A program made the position numbers and the translations under genes. A stretch of DNA of 64,000 bases, from positions 248,001 through 312,000 of the forward strand of contig CXTY01000001.1 of assembly GCA_001404055.1 (NCBI GenBank), read 5' to 3'. The notes beneath the pieces are model-generated. The model had not been told where the DNA came from. It searched no databases and was given only the letters and a program-made list of their open reading frames with translations. This DNA is from Roseibium album. Its GTDB lineage: Bacteria; Pseudomonadota; Alphaproteobacteria; Rhizobiales; Stappiaceae. This document shows, one piece after another, positions 1-8,050 of the stretch; the stretch's first letter is position 1; each line of letters begins with the position of its first letter.

Positions 1-407
1 TGGCGGAGCAGCGAAACTTCATTGATTGCGAGCGCCTTGTGCTTTGTGCCATCTTCGTCGGTTGCCTGCAGTTCGAGCGGCCTGATCGTTGTCATATCGG
101 CATTTGAGAGGCGAGCTTTCAGGTCGTCTTCCCGATATTCATTCATCAGGAAACCAACCGATCCGCGATTCATGCCATAGATCGGTTTGCCAGATGCCAT
201 ATGGGTGTGGAGCGTCTGAAGCATCAGACCGTCGCCGCCAAGCGCGACAATTGCGTCGGCTTCCTCGGTGGGGGCATTGCCGTAAATCTCAGACAGACTT
301 TCCAGCGCCTTGAGGGCTTCATCAGTCTCACTGGCCACAAATGCGAGTTTTTCCACCTGAATTGGCGTGGAAATAGATGTCTCAAATGGCGGCGCGGGAT
401 GGTTCAT
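1..407 (-). CDS. nadK: NAD kinase, C-terminal part cut by the window edge
   Basis: Cytoplasmic NAD kinase phosphorylates NAD+ to NADP+ with ATP. Reading the minus strand from the ATG at 407-405 gives a continuous frame to the edge. It contains the family GGDG motif (…[15 protein letters not shown]…) followed by the [15 protein letters not shown] stretch, both hallmarks of the NAD-kinase nucleotide site, and then the start of the NEVSLLR region. About 135 residues are visible out of roughly 255 usual for the family, so the C-terminal half lies outside the window. The start is the ATG nearest the conserved N-terminus. The upstream spacing has no strong ribosome-binding site, so a slightly different start is possible. 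The neighbour upstream in transcription is the trypsin-like protease, with no obvious functional link. Confidence 0.9.
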   Translation of the reverse strand, partial: MNHPAPPFETSISTPIQVEKLAFVASETDEALKALESLSEIYGNAPTEEADAIVALGGDGLMLQTLHTHMASGKPIYGMNRGSVGFLMNEYREDDLKARLSNADMTTIRPLELQATDEDGTKHKALAINEVSLLR

Positions 408-535
408 CTGTCAAAAGGTCTTTGCAGCTAAGAATCATTTTTCCGGTTTTGGCCTCTTCGACTATGTGCAAAGGAACAGCCCGTAATCCGGACACTCACA
501 ATAGCCGGGCTTGAGGCCAAGGGGCAGTGAAAAAT

Positions 536-1414
536 TCACTCCAGGTTGTCGACTTGGTTTTCAAGCGCAGGAGAAGTTGAGAAAGACGAGGCGCCTGGAC
601 TGCACCTGGCTGCTGTTATCAAGTCTTGCCATTCAAGGAATGGGACAACTGCTGAGCGCTTGCCATTGATCTTGGCTGAGGTAATTCCCGCGACGCGTAG
701 GCCGTTGGGCGTCTTGAGGAGAAGTGGACCGCCTGACGCGCCGCTTTCGGTTGGACAATCGGTAATCCAGGTGTCTTGAGTCGTACCAAGGACCTTGCAA
801 GAGGACACCACTGTCGGAAGATAACGTCGGCTGCGCCTGTAACCGACGGCCTGAAATCGTGTTTCCTTCGACAATATGCCTGCTTCTTGAAGAGTGAGGG
901 GTGGAACCGGAGTCAGAGAGCTTGCCTCTTTCAAGACGATGATCCCAACATCCTTGTGAATGTCGCGCAATTTGGGTTTTTGTTGCGGAACAAATCCCTT
1001 GCCGGTCAAGACGCAGGCAGACTCCAACCGGGCAGAATAGTTCTCCCTGCGTACGCCCGCCATGAAAAGCAGATGATCCTCCGGCAGAAGCTTCAAGGTT
1101 CTCATATCGTAAAGGCAGTGGGCCGCAGTGAGTACGATTTTGGGAGCTATCAACGTACCGGTACACATGGAGGTGTTCCTGTAACCAGCGTAGTTAACCC
1201 TGCCGATGGAAGACCATGGATACGCAGAGCTGTCGATGACCTCCAATTCTGTAGCAGCAGCAGGAAACGCAGAAAACCCCGCAGAAAGCAGCACAACAGA
1301 AAAAAGTCGGAACACCGTCCGCGCGCGGAGAATTTGAGCGCCAAGTTTGTGAGGAGATGTCAATTCAAGCCCGCCGATCCAACCTGTTGGCGTTCTGGTG
1401 TTGTTCGCGTCCAA
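536..1414 (-). CDS. Exported trypsin-like serine protease
   Basis: A chymotrypsin-fold (S1) protease of about 290 residues. The catalytic triad is visible: His99 in TAAHC, Asp155 in KDVGIIVL and Ser227 in GASGGPL. Paired cysteines (near 84/100 and 206/220) suggest disulfides and hence export. A hydrophobic segment at residues 35-54 ending in AAA is a likely signal peptide. The annotated start is a TTG with no clear ribosome-binding site. An internal GTG at 1315-1313 would place the signal peptide right at the N-terminus and may be the true start. It lies 32 bases downstream of the PMH-like hydrolase, so the two may share a transcript. The substrate is unknown. The glutamyl-endopeptidase/V8-like branch is possible. 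Confidence 0.8.
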   Translation of the reverse strand: MDANNTRTPTGWIGGLELTSPHKLGAQILRARTVFRLFSVVLLSAGFSAFPAAATELEVIDSSAYPWSSIGRVNYAGYRNTSMCTGTLIAPKIVLTAAHCLYDMRTLKLLPEDHLLFMAGVRRENYSARLESACVLTGKGFVPQQKPKLRDIHKDVGIIVLKEASSLTPVPPLTLQEAGILSKETRFQAVGYRRSRRYLPTVVSSCKVLGTTQDTWITDCPTESGASGGPLLLKTPNGLRVAGITSAKINGKRSAVVPFLEWQDLITAARCSPGASSFSTSPALENQVDNLE

Positions 1415-1446
1415 GTCGACAGTTCCGGCCGAGCCGAATGTCTTGT

Positions 1447-2949
1447 TTACGCGGGATAGTAATCCCAGACCATTGTTCCTGCGAGAGTTTCGTCATTGTG
1501 GCGCTTGCGGGTCGAAAGAAGCTTCTCCAGATTGTCGAGAACATGGTCGGGATGCGACGTCGCGAAATTTTCGGGGCGTTGGGTTTTATCCGCGCTGTTT
1601 AACAACAGGCCCTGCATTTCTGAAAAATGCACGTATTGCCAGTCTGGACCCAATCGCGACATCAGCACTGGAGATGCCCGTTTTGCTTCATCCGGAAAGT
1701 GATGAGGCGACTTAAGCATGAGATCGCGATAATCAAACTCCCAAAGAGCAGCATCACGCCAGCAAACCGGTGTCTGGCCAGCGAGATACGGCGACAGGCT
1801 TTCACCATCCGGGGCGTGCTCCGGACCATCTTCGAAGTAGTCGAGAAGCGTGGGGAATATGTCTGCCGATGATGTGTAGGCAGATACCCGGTTTGCCACG
1901 CTGGAGCGGGGTGTGCGGATCATCAACGGAATATGGTAGCTCTGCCGATGGAAGCCGCCTTTGCCGAGCATCCAATGGTCTCCCATCATCTCTGCATGAT
2001 CGGAGGTGAATATGATCAATGTATCTTCGAGAGTTTCCAAGGCGCGGAAGATGCGACCCAGTTGGGCATCAACCTCAGAAATCATGCCGTAATAGATGGA
2101 ACGGATACGCTTCAGATCCGTGCGACTGAGGTCGCGCACATGTCCTTCAGCGCCAGGAATGTGACCGGCGACACGCTGGTTTTCCTGCATTGCGGCAACA
2201 AGCGGATGAAGCGTGGCTTCCTGGTCCGCAATGGCTGCGCCAGCGAATTCCGGTCCATCTTCAGGGTCATACATGGTGTTGTATGGTTCGGGAACGCAGA
2301 GGGGAGGATGTGGGCGCAGAAACGAGACATGTGCCATCCACGGGGCGTCTGCATTTTCCTGCTCGCCAAGCCAGCTCAAAAAAGCATTTGTGAGAAAGGC
2401 CGTTTGGGTCTCGTCTTTTGAGTAGCGTGGCGGTTTCCTTGAAATCCGCTGACCACTTTCCGTTTCTACCTGATGGATCGTGTCAAAGGAATTTGGATCA
2501 TGACCGCGGGCTGCCAGCCACGACAGCCAAGGTTTGTCGTCTTCGGGGAGGCTTTGGCGCACAGAGAAACCTGGCAGAACACCCTCATAGGTCTGAAGTG
2601 CGGGATCGTTTGGATCGAGAAGCCTGGGATCAGGTGAGGTGTCCGTGTAACCGAACAAGGTTGGTTGATAGCCAGCACGGCGGGCGGCTCTTGCAATATT
2701 GTCGAAGCGATCGTCCAGGGGTGCGCCGTTGCGGACAACCCGGTGGTTCATTTGATAGAGCCCGGTATAGAGAGACGCGCGCGCTGGGGAGCAGGGGGCG
2801 GTTGCTGAATAGTGCTGTTCAAAAACCGTCGCAGTCTCAGCAAAGGCATCGAGGTTTGGTGTTTTAACTGAGGGATGACCCAGGGTGCTGAGACAGTCGC
2901 CTCGCCATTGGTCTGCAGTGATCAGGAGAATGTTCGGGCGACGGGTCAT
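1447..2949 (-). CDS. Sulfatase-superfamily hydrolase, phosphonate monoester hydrolase-like
   Basis: A 500-residue member of the alkaline phosphatase/sulfatase superfamily. The N-terminal metal motif is NILLITADQWRGD. The formylglycine signature CSPAR lies at 53-57, with Cys53 the residue expected to be converted to formylglycine. A second metal cluster appears as TSDHAEMMGDH, and the substrate loop as LGKGGFHRQSYHIPL. The arrangement CSPARASLYTGLYQMNHR followed by NGAPLDDR, together with the overall length, matches the rhizobial phosphonate monoester hydrolase/phosphodiesterase group better than arylsulfatases. These enzymes are promiscuous towards phosphonate monoesters, phosphodiesters and sulfate esters. 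There is no signal peptide, so it is probably cytoplasmic. The true substrate cannot be read from sequence. Confidence 0.85.
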   Translation of the reverse strand: MTRRPNILLITADQWRGDCLSTLGHPSVKTPNLDAFAETATVFEQHYSATAPCSPARASLYTGLYQMNHRVVRNGAPLDDRFDNIARAARRAGYQPTLFGYTDTSPDPRLLDPNDPALQTYEGVLPGFSVRQSLPEDDKPWLSWLAARGHDPNSFDTIHQVETESGQRISRKPPRYSKDETQTAFLTNAFLSWLGEQENADAPWMAHVSFLRPHPPLCVPEPYNTMYDPEDGPEFAGAAIADQEATLHPLVAAMQENQRVAGHIPGAEGHVRDLSRTDLKRIRSIYYGMISEVDAQLGRIFRALETLEDTLIIFTSDHAEMMGDHWMLGKGGFHRQSYHIPLMIRTPRSSVANRVSAYTSSADIFPTLLDYFEDGPEHAPDGESLSPYLAGQTPVCWRDAALWEFDYRDLMLKSPHHFPDEAKRASPVLMSRLGPDWQYVHFSEMQGLLLNSADKTQRPENFATSHPDHVLDNLEKLLSTRKRHNDETLAGTMVWDYYPA

Positions 2950-3305
2950 TCATACACCTGCACAATGAGAATCGAATAGAAAACGGCAAAAACTCCAAAA
3001 TCAGAATGACGAGCACTTCATCGGCGTCAACCTCATTTTCAGCGAGGATGTGCATCGAGCCTTCCCGGATATCCTTCCTGATTAAATTACAGTTCTTCCA
3101 AGCCTGATAAATCCGCTATTTCGGCTTTGAAATCGAATTTGCGGACAGGTCTTAATCGCAGCGAAGTGTGTCGTATCAAGAGACCCAGACACTCACATGC
3201 GCGGACACCCAAAGCCGGATGCCCCTTACAGGCAGAAAAAAGAGCCAAAATCGAGTATGGTACTGGGAGACCTTTGTTGGAGAATTTTTCCCATGGAGCC
3301 GAGAA
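2950..3305. other. Divergent intergenic region, no gene seen
   Basis: About 355 bases separate the divergent hydrolase (minus) and TctC-like (plus) genes. Short open frames here have no ribosome-binding site or recognisable protein character. The region must hold the promoters of both genes, but no convincing operator, hairpin or -35/-10 pair stands out. Confidence 0.5.
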
Positions 3306-4277
3306 ATGATCAGGGTGATTTCTCCTTTTGAGAAGATCGCGAGGTTATTTGCTTCCGCGATTGTTCTGATTTTTCTGACACTTCCGGCCGCTGCCGATGG
3401 AATTCGTTTTCTTGTCCCTGCTGGCGAGGGCAGCGGGTGGGATACAACTGCAAGAGCTGTTGGAGCTGCGCTAGAAGAGACTGGCATCGCCGAGGTCGTT
3501 GGATATGAGAATTTACCGGGCGCTGGTGGCAGCAGAGCTTTGATGAGCCTCATCAATGATCCAGAGCGTCATCAAGGCACGTTGATGGTTCAATCGACAC
3601 CCTTGATTTTGCGCAGCCTCACTGGAGCCTATTCGAAAAACTGGCAGGACGTGACACCGGTTGCCACCATGATTTCCGCCTACCAGGCCGTTGCTGTTCC
3701 TGCTTCCAGTCCTTACGAAAACATCAACCAGCTTCTTGCCGAATTGAGAGCAGCGCCCTCACATGTGCCAATTGCGGGTGGATCAAGCCAATTTTCACTC
3801 GATCACCTGACGCTGGGTCTCATCGCGCAGGCGGGCGGAATTGATCTGAATAGCCTGAGGTATTCGCCGGCTGATGGTGGAAAAGAAGCGCTTGATCGCA
3901 TGCTGGCCGGACATGTGAAAGCTGTTGTCAGTGGTCTCGGCGAGTTGCTTCCTGCGGCAAACGAAGGACGAATCCGGATCCTTGGTATCACATCGGCCGA
4001 GCCGATACCGGGCGTTGAGGCGCCAACTTTGAATAGCCAGGGACTTGATGTCGTCTTTGCAAACTGGCGGGGATTTTTTGCGCCACCCGGTACTTCAGAA
4101 GTTGAGATCTTCAAATACCGCGAGTTGCTGAGGGCGCTTTCAGAAACGGAAGAATGGGGTATCCTGCGGGCCAAGCACAAATGGGAGCCGTTTGTGCTCA
4201 CAGGTGATGCCCTTGCTACTTTTCTTGAAAAGCAACAAAGCGAGATGGCGCTTGTCCTGAAAGCTCTGAAAAACTGA
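3306..4277 (+). CDS. TctC/Bug-family periplasmic binding protein (orphan)
   Basis: A 323-residue extracytoplasmic solute receptor of the tripartite tricarboxylate transporter (Bug) family. The ATG at 3306 follows a GGAG at about 3294 and opens directly into a basic/hydrophobic signal peptide that ends near PAAAD. The mature protein begins with the Bug-type motif IRFLVPAGEGSGWDTTAR. It then has the glycine-rich NLPGAGGSRALMSL segment, which forms the carboxylate-binding loop in this family. Longer upstream frames would bury the signal peptide. No TctA/TctB membrane partners lie nearby, so it may serve a distant transporter or act as a sensor receptor. The ligand is probably a carboxylate but cannot be specified. 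Confidence 0.85.
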   Translation: MIRVISPFEKIARLFASAIVLIFLTLPAAADGIRFLVPAGEGSGWDTTARAVGAALEETGIAEVVGYENLPGAGGSRALMSLINDPERHQGTLMVQSTPLILRSLTGAYSKNWQDVTPVATMISAYQAVAVPASSPYENINQLLAELRAAPSHVPIAGGSSQFSLDHLTLGLIAQAGGIDLNSLRYSPADGGKEALDRMLAGHVKAVVSGLGELLPAANEGRIRILGITSAEPIPGVEAPTLNSQGLDVVFANWRGFFAPPGTSEVEIFKYRELLRALSETEEWGILRAKHKWEPFVLTGDALATFLEKQQSEMALVLKALKN

Positions 4278-4423
4278 ATTTGTCTCTCAAGGGTACGGCG
4301 AGAACTGCCTGGATTGTGCAATACCCTAATCAAATTGGGGTCTTGATTAACTCCGTTTGGGATTTCCTTGCTGCATCGCAGCATAACGGTTGCGTAAAAA
4401 ATAGCCCTGCGCATAATAGCGGC

Positions 4424-5011
4424 ATGAGTGACTCGCTTTCCATTCTGGTCATTGACGACAACAAGATCAGGGCAACCATAATCGAGCAAGGATTGCGCGA
4501 TGCCGGGCATGATCAGGTCATTTTGGTTCATCGTATGGATGGGCTGGTACGGCAGATTGCTGACATCAATCCGGATGTGATTGTTATCGACCTGGAAAAC
4601 CCGAACCGCGATCGGCTGGAGCATATGTTCCAGGTTTCCAGGGCCGTCAGGCGTCCGATTGCCATGTTCGTCGACAAGGCAGACCGCGGTTCGATGGAAG
4701 CTGCTGTTGATGCAGGGGTTTCCGCATATGTCGTTGATGGATTGAAGCGCGAGCGCGTGAAGCCAATACTTGATATGGCAATCAGTCGTTTCAGGGTGTT
4801 TTCCAAATTGACCGACGAGTTGGAAGAAGCGCGAAGCGAGCTTGCGGACCGAAAGACAATAGACCGGGCCAAAGGCATTCTCATGAAATCAAAGCGTTTG
4901 ACGGAGCAAGAGGCTTACGATCTCCTGCGCCGTACCGCCATGAAACAAAGCCGCAAGATCATAGATGTTGCACAAAGTCTGATTATCGCCAGCGGGCTGT
5001 TGGATGACTAA
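4424..5011 (+). CDS. nasT: NasT, ANTAR-domain antitermination response regulator
   Basis: A 195-residue two-domain regulator. Residues 1-125 form a receiver fold with acidic residues Asp11/Asp12 and Asp56 (VIVIDLEN). Residues ~135-195 form an ANTAR RNA-binding domain (DRKTIDRAKGILMK…LTEQEAYDLLRRTAM…IIDVAQSLI). ANTAR proteins bind tandem hexaloop hairpins in leader RNAs and prevent terminator formation. In known systems NasT is held inactive by the nitrate/nitrite sensor NasS. Here nasS follows at 57 bases and the predicted RNA target lies just beyond it, before nrtA. The ATG at 4424 was chosen because it starts the receiver fold. The longer frame upstream has no family similarity. Confidence 0.93.
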   Translation: MSDSLSILVIDDNKIRATIIEQGLRDAGHDQVILVHRMDGLVRQIADINPDVIVIDLENPNRDRLEHMFQVSRAVRRPIAMFVDKADRGSMEAAVDAGVSAYVVDGLKRERVKPILDMAISRFRVFSKLTDELEEARSELADRKTIDRAKGILMKSKRLTEQEAYDLLRRTAMKQSRKIIDVAQSLIIASGLLDD

Positions 5012-5068
5012 AGTTGAGCGACAGGCGACAAACGATAACAACGAAACACGCAAGGAGGCTGGAAAATA

Positions 5069-6178
5069 TTGAGCGCTCGATTAACGCCAGTCATTGCCGG
5101 GTTCATACCGCTTCTCGATAGCGCCGTTCTTGTCGTTGCAGCCGAGCAGGGGTTTGCTGAGCAAGAAGGGATAGCGCTCAAATTGGTGCGTGAAACCTCC
5201 TGGGCAAACATCCGGGACCGGATTGCTGTTGGTCATTTTGATGTCGCGCACATGCTGGCGCCAATGCCGATCGCCGCAACACTAAACCTGACCAGTCTTG
5301 CGGTTCCCATGCGCGCGCCGATGCTGTTAGGTCTTGGCGGTAACGCGATTACGGTGACCAGTGAACTATGGCGAGAGATGGCGGGTGCCGGAGCAGACGA
5401 GTACGGTGACCCGGCATCGACAGGGCGTGCATTGGCCGATGTAATCAACGCGGGCAAGGTTGTCGGCAAGGCACCACTGCGTTTTGGGGTCGTTCACCCG
5501 TTTTCCGGACATGCTTATGAGTTGCGTTACTGGCTGGCTGCTGCGGACATCGATCCGGATCTGGACGTTGAAATCAGTGTTCTTGCTCCGCAAATCATGG
5601 CGGATGCTCTGGCCGAGGGGCAACTCGACGGTTACTGCGTTGGTGAGCCCTGGAACACAGCAGCCGTTATTGCAGGTGCGGGTCGTGTAGCTACCTACAA
5701 ACAGGCAATTTGGCCGAACAGTCCTGAAAAGGTTCTTGGCGTTACACAAAAATGGGCGAATGAAAATCCTGAAACGCTTGCTTCACTCATGCGGGCTCTC
5801 TCGAAAGCTGCAGATTGGTGCTCGGCTCCTGAAAACGCAGAGCTTCTAGCTGCGACTTTGTCGAGGTCTGATCTGCTCGCGTGTTCAAAGTCTCTCTGTC
5901 TGCCCGCGCTCACAGGAAATATGCAGTTCGATCAGCGGCTCATCACACAAATACCGAAGTTCCTGACATTTTCAGGTGGTGTAAAGGCGATGCCCTCGCC
6001 AGCTCAAGGCAAATGGTTTTATGAGCAGATGGTGCGTTGGCAGCAGGTGAATGCTTCAGCTGAAGCGCTTAAACATGTAGCCGAAGTATACGCTCCGGAT
6101 CTTTACGGGGAGGCGCTTGGTCTGACCCCTGTGTTGGACGCGCGCACACCGAAATTATTCGATGACACAAATCACTAG
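5069..6178 (+). CDS. nasS: NasS, cytoplasmic nitrate/nitrite-sensing partner of NasT
   Basis: A 369-residue protein with the fold of nitrate-binding NrtA. It shares with the nrtA product of this window the [21 protein letters not shown] (here [14 protein letters not shown]) and GYCVGEPWN segments. It has no signal peptide, which distinguishes NasS from the periplasmic receptor: it senses nitrate/nitrite in the cytoplasm and releases NasT on ligand binding. The start is a TTG at 5069, supported by an excellent AAGGAGG at 5052-5058 with a 10-base spacing. No ATG sits in a comparable position. It forms an operon with nasT. The ligand-pocket residues were not checked against a structure. Confidence 0.92.
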   Translation: MSARLTPVIAGFIPLLDSAVLVVAAEQGFAEQEGIALKLVRETSWANIRDRIAVGHFDVAHMLAPMPIAATLNLTSLAVPMRAPMLLGLGGNAITVTSELWREMAGAGADEYGDPASTGRALADVINAGKVVGKAPLRFGVVHPFSGHAYELRYWLAAADIDPDLDVEISVLAPQIMADALAEGQLDGYCVGEPWNTAAVIAGAGRVATYKQAIWPNSPEKVLGVTQKWANENPETLASLMRALSKAADWCSAPENAELLAATLSRSDLLACSKSLCLPALTGNMQFDQRLITQIPKFLTFSGGVKAMPSPAQGKWFYEQMVRWQQVNASAEALKHVAEVYAPDLYGEALGLTPVLDARTPKLFDDTNH

Positions 6179-6352
6179 TCATTTTCCAGGCATCATTCTT
6201 GCCTAATTTCAAAGCCATTACATTGCACTGCACAAAAAACAATCATTTGGTGAAAATCAGATCAGTGTTGGTGGCGTCGATTGAAAAACTTTAAATCACT
6301 GAAAATCTAATAACACTATGTAAAATAACAATAATTTTCAAATATGTGAATT

Positions 6353-6368
6353 TGGCACGGTTCCTGCT
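6353..6368 (+). promoter_or_regulatory. Sigma-54 (-24/-12) promoter of the nrtA operon
   Basis: TGGCACGGTTCCTGCT matches the sigma-54 consensus (TGGCAC-N5-TTGCA/T) with one change (C for the first T of TTGC). The invariant GG (6354-6355) and GC (6366-6367) are exactly ten bases apart, as required. Transcription would begin near 6379, immediately before the first leader hairpin. It implies NtrC-type nitrogen control. Upstream DNA is AT-rich with a TGCACTGCAC stretch at 6224, but no full NtrC palindrome was found. Confidence 0.85.
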
Positions 6369-6377
6369 TTATAGATA

Positions 6378-6424
6378 GCGTGGCCGACGTTGGCCCGCCA
6401 TATATCGCACCCAATGTGGGGTGC
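6378..6424 (+). promoter_or_regulatory. Tandem hexaloop hairpins, predicted NasT/ANTAR RNA target
   Basis: Two adjacent stem-loops each carry a six-base loop. P1: GCG-T-GGCC pairs with GGCC-CGC around loop GACGTT (6386-6391), with one bulged T. P2: GCACCC (6407-6412) pairs perfectly with GGGTGC (6419-6424) around loop AATGTG (6413-6418). ANTAR target RNAs are known to have two such hairpins with A at loop position 1 and G at position 4. P2 fits fully. P1 has the G but starts with G. The pair sits just downstream of the sigma-54 promoter and directly before a terminator. Confidence 0.8.
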
Positions 6425-6431
6425 AAAGGCA

Positions 6432-6496
6432 AAGCCGCCGAACTGACTTGCATGTGTCCTCCTCCCGGACGTGCAGGCTCAGTCGGCGGCTTTTTT
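6432..6496 (+). terminator. Regulated intrinsic terminator in the nrtA leader
   Basis: GCCGCCGA (6434-6441) pairs with TCGGCGGC (6483-6490). After one bulged A, CTGA (6443-6446) pairs with TCAG (6479-6482). Six T residues follow immediately. The enclosed arm can fold further through GTCC/GGAC. Position after the two hexaloop hairpins and 60 bases before nrtA is the layout of a NasT-controlled attenuator. Without NasT binding, transcripts should stop here. Confidence 0.88.
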
Positions 6497-6556
6497 AATT
6501 GGTCCCAGGCAACGCGTGACGCGGCCAGGGTCAAATGAGGGAACAGGACGTAGAGA

Positions 6557-7957
6557 ATGGTGAAAACCTTGAAATCAACCCGTCAGTTTGTGCTTGGAAC
6601 TTTCATGGCAGCCGCGACTTTGGCGCCAGGTTCCAGTGCGTTTGCAGAGATGCTGGACGTTGAAAAAGACGAACTCACTTTTGGATTTATCAAGCTGACG
6701 GACATGGCACCGCTCGCGGTTGCCTACGAGCTTGGCTATTTCGAAGAGGAAGGCCTTTTCGTATCGCTTGAACCGCAAGCGAACTGGAAGGTGCTTTTGG
6801 ACCGTGTCATCACCGGTGAACTGGATGGTGCGCACATGCTCGCCGGTCAGCCGCTGGCGGCTACAATAGGGTTCGGCACGAAGGCGCATATCGTTACGCC
6901 TTTTTCTATGGATCTCAACGGCAACGGCATCACTGTTTCAAACGAAGTTTGGGAAATGATGAAGCCGCATCTGGAAATGCAGGATGATGGCAAGCCGGTT
7001 CACCCGATCAAGGCAACAGCGCTTAAGCCGGTCGTTGAGCAGTTCAAAGATGACGGCAAGCCCTTCAACATGGGAATGGTTTTTCCGGTTTCCACTCATA
7101 ATTACGAATTGCGCTACTGGCTTGCATCCGGTGACATTCATCCGGGCTTCTATTCCGACAATGATATCTCCGGTCAGATTCAGGCGGATGCGCTTCTGTC
7201 GGTAACACCGCCACCGCAAATGCCGGCGACGCTCGAGGCAGGAACCATTCACGGGTATTGTGTTGGTGAGCCTTGGAACCAGCAAGCCGTTTTCAAAGGC
7301 ATCGGCGTTCCAGTGGTAACCGATTACGAGATCTGGAAGAACAACCCGGAAAAAGTCTTTGGTCTGACCAAGGAATTTACCGAAGAATACCCCAACACGA
7401 CGCTTGCATTAACGAAGGCACTTATCCGGGCTGCCAAGTGGTTGGATGAAAATGACAACGCCAATCGTGCTGAGGCGGTCGAGATCCTGTCACGTTCCGA
7501 GTATGTCGGGGCGGACGCAGAGGTCATCGCGAATTCCATGACAGGAACCTTCGAATACGAGAAGGGCGACAAACGCAGCGTACCGGACTTCAACGTCTTC
7601 TATCGCTATTTCGCGACCTACCCTTATTACTCCGATGCAGTCTGGTACCTCACGCAAATGCGTCGCTGGGGGCAGATTTCAGAGCAGAAGCCGGACAGCT
7701 GGTACGACGAAGTCGCCAAGTCCGTTTATCTGCCGGATGTCTACCTGCAAGCAGCCGAGATGCTGGTTGAAGAGGGCAATGTCGCCAAGGAAGACTTCCC
7801 CTGGGACACCGACGGATACCGGGCGCCGACGCCTGCAGCCGACATCATTGACGGCATCCCCTACGACGGCAAGCAGCCAAACGCTTACATCGACAGCTTG
7901 CCGATTGGTCTGAAAGGCAAACAGATCGTGACAGGTAGCGAGGTTGTTGGGGGGTGA
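6557..7957 (+). CDS. nrtA: Nitrate ABC transporter, periplasmic binding protein
   Basis: A 466-residue nitrate/nitrite receptor of the NrtA family, delivering substrate to NrtB. The N-terminus is basic then hydrophobic (to about residue 30, ending SSAFA), a Sec-type signal peptide. The mature protein carries the nitrate-receptor segments [46 protein letters not shown] and [13 protein letters not shown]. Strong resemblance to the upstream NasS supports a shared nitrate-binding fold. It is the first gene after the attenuated sigma-54 leader, with AGGA at 6545 before the ATG. A strong hairpin after the stop separates it from the permease, probably keeping the receptor in excess over the membrane parts. 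Confidence 0.95.
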   Translation: MVKTLKSTRQFVLGTFMAAATLAPGSSAFAEMLDVEKDELTFGFIKLTDMAPLAVAYELGYFEEEGLFVSLEPQANWKVLLDRVITGELDGAHMLAGQPLAATIGFGTKAHIVTPFSMDLNGNGITVSNEVWEMMKPHLEMQDDGKPVHPIKATALKPVVEQFKDDGKPFNMGMVFPVSTHNYELRYWLASGDIHPGFYSDNDISGQIQADALLSVTPPPQMPATLEAGTIHGYCVGEPWNQQAVFKGIGVPVVTDYEIWKNNPEKVFGLTKEFTEEYPNTTLALTKALIRAAKWLDENDNANRAEAVEILSRSEYVGADAEVIANSMTGTFEYEKGDKRSVPDFNVFYRYFATYPYYSDAVWYLTQMRRWGQISEQKPDSWYDEVAKSVYLPDVYLQAAEMLVEEGNVAKEDFPWDTDGYRAPTPAADIIDGIPYDGKQPNAYIDSLPIGLKGKQIVTGSEVVGG

Positions 7958-7968
7958 TCTCCCCAATT

Positions 7969-8006
7969 GGAGCGGCGGTTTTAACCCCCGCCGCTCCACC
8001 TTTTTT
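7969..8006 (+). terminator. Intercistronic hairpin with T-tract between nrtA and nrtB
   Basis: GGAGCGGCGG (7969-7978) pairs perfectly with CCGCCGCTCC (7988-7997) around a nine-base loop. ACC and six T residues (8001-8006) follow. It looks like a strong intrinsic terminator, but the downstream genes have no obvious own promoter. Partial read-through or 3'-end stabilisation of the nrtA message is therefore likely. Confidence 0.85.
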
Positions 8007-8050
8007 GCATGAAAACGAAGCAGAAGAATTTCGACACGAGGACGCTCAAA

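Noticed and set aside
1447..2949. Grouping the first hydrolase with the sulfatase island at 36-43 kb
   Set aside because: It belongs to the phosphonate monoester hydrolase-like branch, lacks a signal peptide and the shared extension, and lies 34 kb away, so a common system is not supported.
6224..6252. Candidate NtrC site upstream of the sigma-54 promoter (TGCACTGCAC and TTGGTG)
   Set aside because: The half-sites do not have the spacing or symmetry of the known NtrC palindrome, so only the promoter itself is called.
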